64,000 nucleotides of DNA from Byssovorax sp. (lineage in GTDB: Bacteria; Myxococcota_A; Polyangia; Polyangiales; Polyangiaceae), in assembly GCA_025362495.1 (NCBI GenBank), contig JANYGI010000034.1, positions 62,001 to 126,000 on the forward strand, given 5' to 3'. Shown here one piece after another: positions 62,813 to 64,000 of the stretch. The translations under genes and the position numbers were made by a program. Within the stretch, counting starts at the first letter, position 1, and every line of letters starts with the position of its first letter. The notes beneath the pieces were generated by a model. That model was not told where the DNA came from. It made no database searches and saw only the letters and a list, made by a program, of their open reading frames with translations.

Positions 62813-64000
62813 CTAGTGCGGGAAGAGCAGCTCGACCGAGAGCGCGGGCTTGGCGTCGAGGACGCGCGTCCCGCCGAGGATCGCCAGCGTCCCGTTGGGC
62901 GCGGGGACGACCGCGGCGCCGCGGCGAGGCTCGCGCAGAGGCAGCTCGGTCGCGGACTTGCCGAGCTGGAGCACGAAGGTCTTCGTCTCGGGCGCCTCAT
63001 CGATCGTGTCGCCGACGACGATGAAGCGCTCGCCGCCCAGCGTGTACGCGCGGACCGCGGTGAGGCCGACCGAGGGATCCGAGCCGGTGATCACCGTCGC
63101 GAGGCAGGCGTTGACGCAGGTCGCATCGATGCGGCGGATCGGCGCGGGCGCGCCGCCGACGAGGGTGCCGCCGATGAGCGTGACGCCGTTCGCGCCGTCG
63201 ATCACCGCGCCGGCTCCTGCTGTCGGATCGGGCGGGAAGTCGCCCTGCGCCCGGAACGCCGTCGCCGCGGGGCCAAGCACCTCCACCCCCGCGCCGGTCG
63301 CGCTTCCGCCGGCGACGACGAGGCCCACGCCCTCGACCCACACGGCCGCCGCGCCGGAGCGCGCTTCGATGAGCTCGAGCGACGTCAGCGTCCCGTCGGC
63401 GGCGGCCACGAGCACGCTCTTCGTGGGAGCGCCGCTCTGCCGCGTCCCGCCGACGACGAACGTCCGCCCATCGCTCGAATCGATCGACTGCCCGCCGGCG
63501 ACGAGGCTGTACGACGCCAGGCCGGTCGGCGTCGTCACGTCGGTCGCCACGCCCGTCCCGAGATCGATCGACGTCGCGCCCTTCGCGTCCGTGAAGAGCA
63601 CCGCGGTGCCGCGGGGGACCAGCGTCTCGGGCGGGCGCACGATCCCGCCGACGGTCACGCCGCCGAGCGCGAACAGATCGTAGAGATCGGCCTGGTCGGG
63701 CTTGTCGGAAGTGCCGCCGCCGAGCACGAGGTAGCGCTCGGCTCCCGTGCTCGCGACGCCTCCGACGTGGGTCTGCGCGAGCGCGCCCGGCGGCCGCGCC
63801 CACTCGTTCACGCGCTGCACGAACACCGGGAGCGTCCCCGTCACCGAGTCGAGCGGGATGGCGCCGAGCGATCGCCCGCGCATGACGGTCTGGCCTTGCG
63901 CGTCGGTGCCAGTCACCTCGAACGTGAGCTGGTCGGTGTTGTCGACGTCGCCGAAATCGAACGTGCCGCCCGGGGTCGCCGGGGCCGTCACCGCCACGGA
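62813..64000 (-). CDS. Secreted kelch-like beta-propeller protein, 5' end outside window
   Basis: The frame is still open at the right edge of the window (GTG at 63997 is only the first possible start), so the gene is truncated. The visible part, about 394 residues, has repeated kelch-type blades: YLVLGGGTSD, TFVVGGTRQSG, LVVAGGSATGAGVE, ITLIGGTLVGG-like strands and LAILGGTRV near the end. Such propellers bind glycans or proteins. The C-terminal end shows no membrane anchor. A signal peptide would lie to the right of the window. Confidence 0.75.
   Translation of the reverse strand, partial: SVAVTAPATPGGTFDFGDVDNTDQLTFEVTGTDAQGQTVMRGRSLGAIPLDSVTGTLPVFVQRVNEWARPPGALAQTHVGGVASTGAERYLVLGGGTSDKPDQADLYDLFALGGVTVGGIVRPPETLVPRGTAVLFTDAKGATSIDLGTGVATDVTTPTGLASYSLVAGGQSIDSSDGRTFVVGGTRQSGAPTKSVLVAAADGTLTSLELIEARSGAAAVWVEGVGLVVAGGSATGAGVEVLGPAATAFRAQGDFPPDPTAGAGAVIDGANGVTLIGGTLVGGAPAPIRRIDATCVNACLATVITGSDPSVGLTAVRAYTLGGERFIVVGDTIDEAPETKTFVLQLGKSATELPLREPRRGAAVVPAPNGTLAILGGTRVLDAKPALSVELLFPH

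Noticed and set aside
1-64000. tRNA, rRNA, CRISPR arrays or insertion sequences
   Set aside because: No TpsiC-like GTTCGA motif with a cloverleaf, no repeated spacer pattern, and no transposase was noticed by reading. A tRNA scan would be decisive.

Overview
The window looks like a piece of a myxobacterial chromosome, most likely Polyangiales/Polyangiaceae. Base composition is very GC-rich with strong third-position GC. About a dozen predicted lipoproteins carry Ser/Gly/Thr-rich linkers after the lipobox. Two proteins end in MYXO-CTERM-like sorting tails, MopE-type metal-binding repeats are present, and there is a PknB-like kinase and a serpin. I place the organism from these traits only; no sequence search was possible.

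Layout. 1-6 kb: two surface/secreted proteins, a beta-helix protein cut by the window edge and a 1347-residue mosaic (alpha-toroid, CxxCH motif, MopE motifs, nine Cys-rich repeats, sorting tail). 6.2-10.8 kb: three overlapping genes for polytopic glycosyltransferase-like membrane proteins. 10.8-17 kb: lipoproteins, a histone-H1-tailed acidic protein, a secreted esterase with sorting tail, an FxLYD membrane protein, a PEGA lipoprotein and a quinone-oxidoreductase-like enzyme. 17.3-19.5 kb: a small accessory patch with an EACC1-like protein, a coupled 94-aa partner, a helical protein and a type II toxin-antitoxin pair. 19.5-25.5 kb: MerR-TPR regulator operon, rhodanese-MoeB, a large lipoprotein, and a PduO-type cobalamin adenosyltransferase. 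25.5-31.1 kb: a copper monooxygenase-like lipoprotein, more lipoproteins, and a divergent MarR / Prx6-type peroxiredoxin pair with a clear terminator. 31.2-38.4 kb: a lytic transglycosylase fused to a degenerate M16 domain, several secreted hydrolases and a lipoprotein serpin.

38.4-43.9 kb is the most unusual part. An AT-rich intergenic island is followed by a broken gene for a trypsin-like / STAND NTPase / WD40-like protein. Its upstream neighbour is a calcineurin-like phosphoesterase, and the two appear joined by a deletion scar. The downstream gene also has a +1 frameshift and an in-frame amber stop. This architecture resembles predicted conflict / programmed-cell-death modules of multicellular bacteria and looks decayed here.

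44-64 kb is mostly housekeeping and cell-envelope: proS, a Roadblock-like repeat protein, an AlaX-type editing protein, a Ser/Thr kinase, a GT2 glycosyltransferase followed by a beta-barrel candidate, gyrA, two Cys-rich lipoproteins, a sugar-1-phosphate nucleotidyltransferase, membrane proteins and a beta-propeller protein cut by the right edge. No rRNA, tRNA, CRISPR array or intact insertion sequence was seen.
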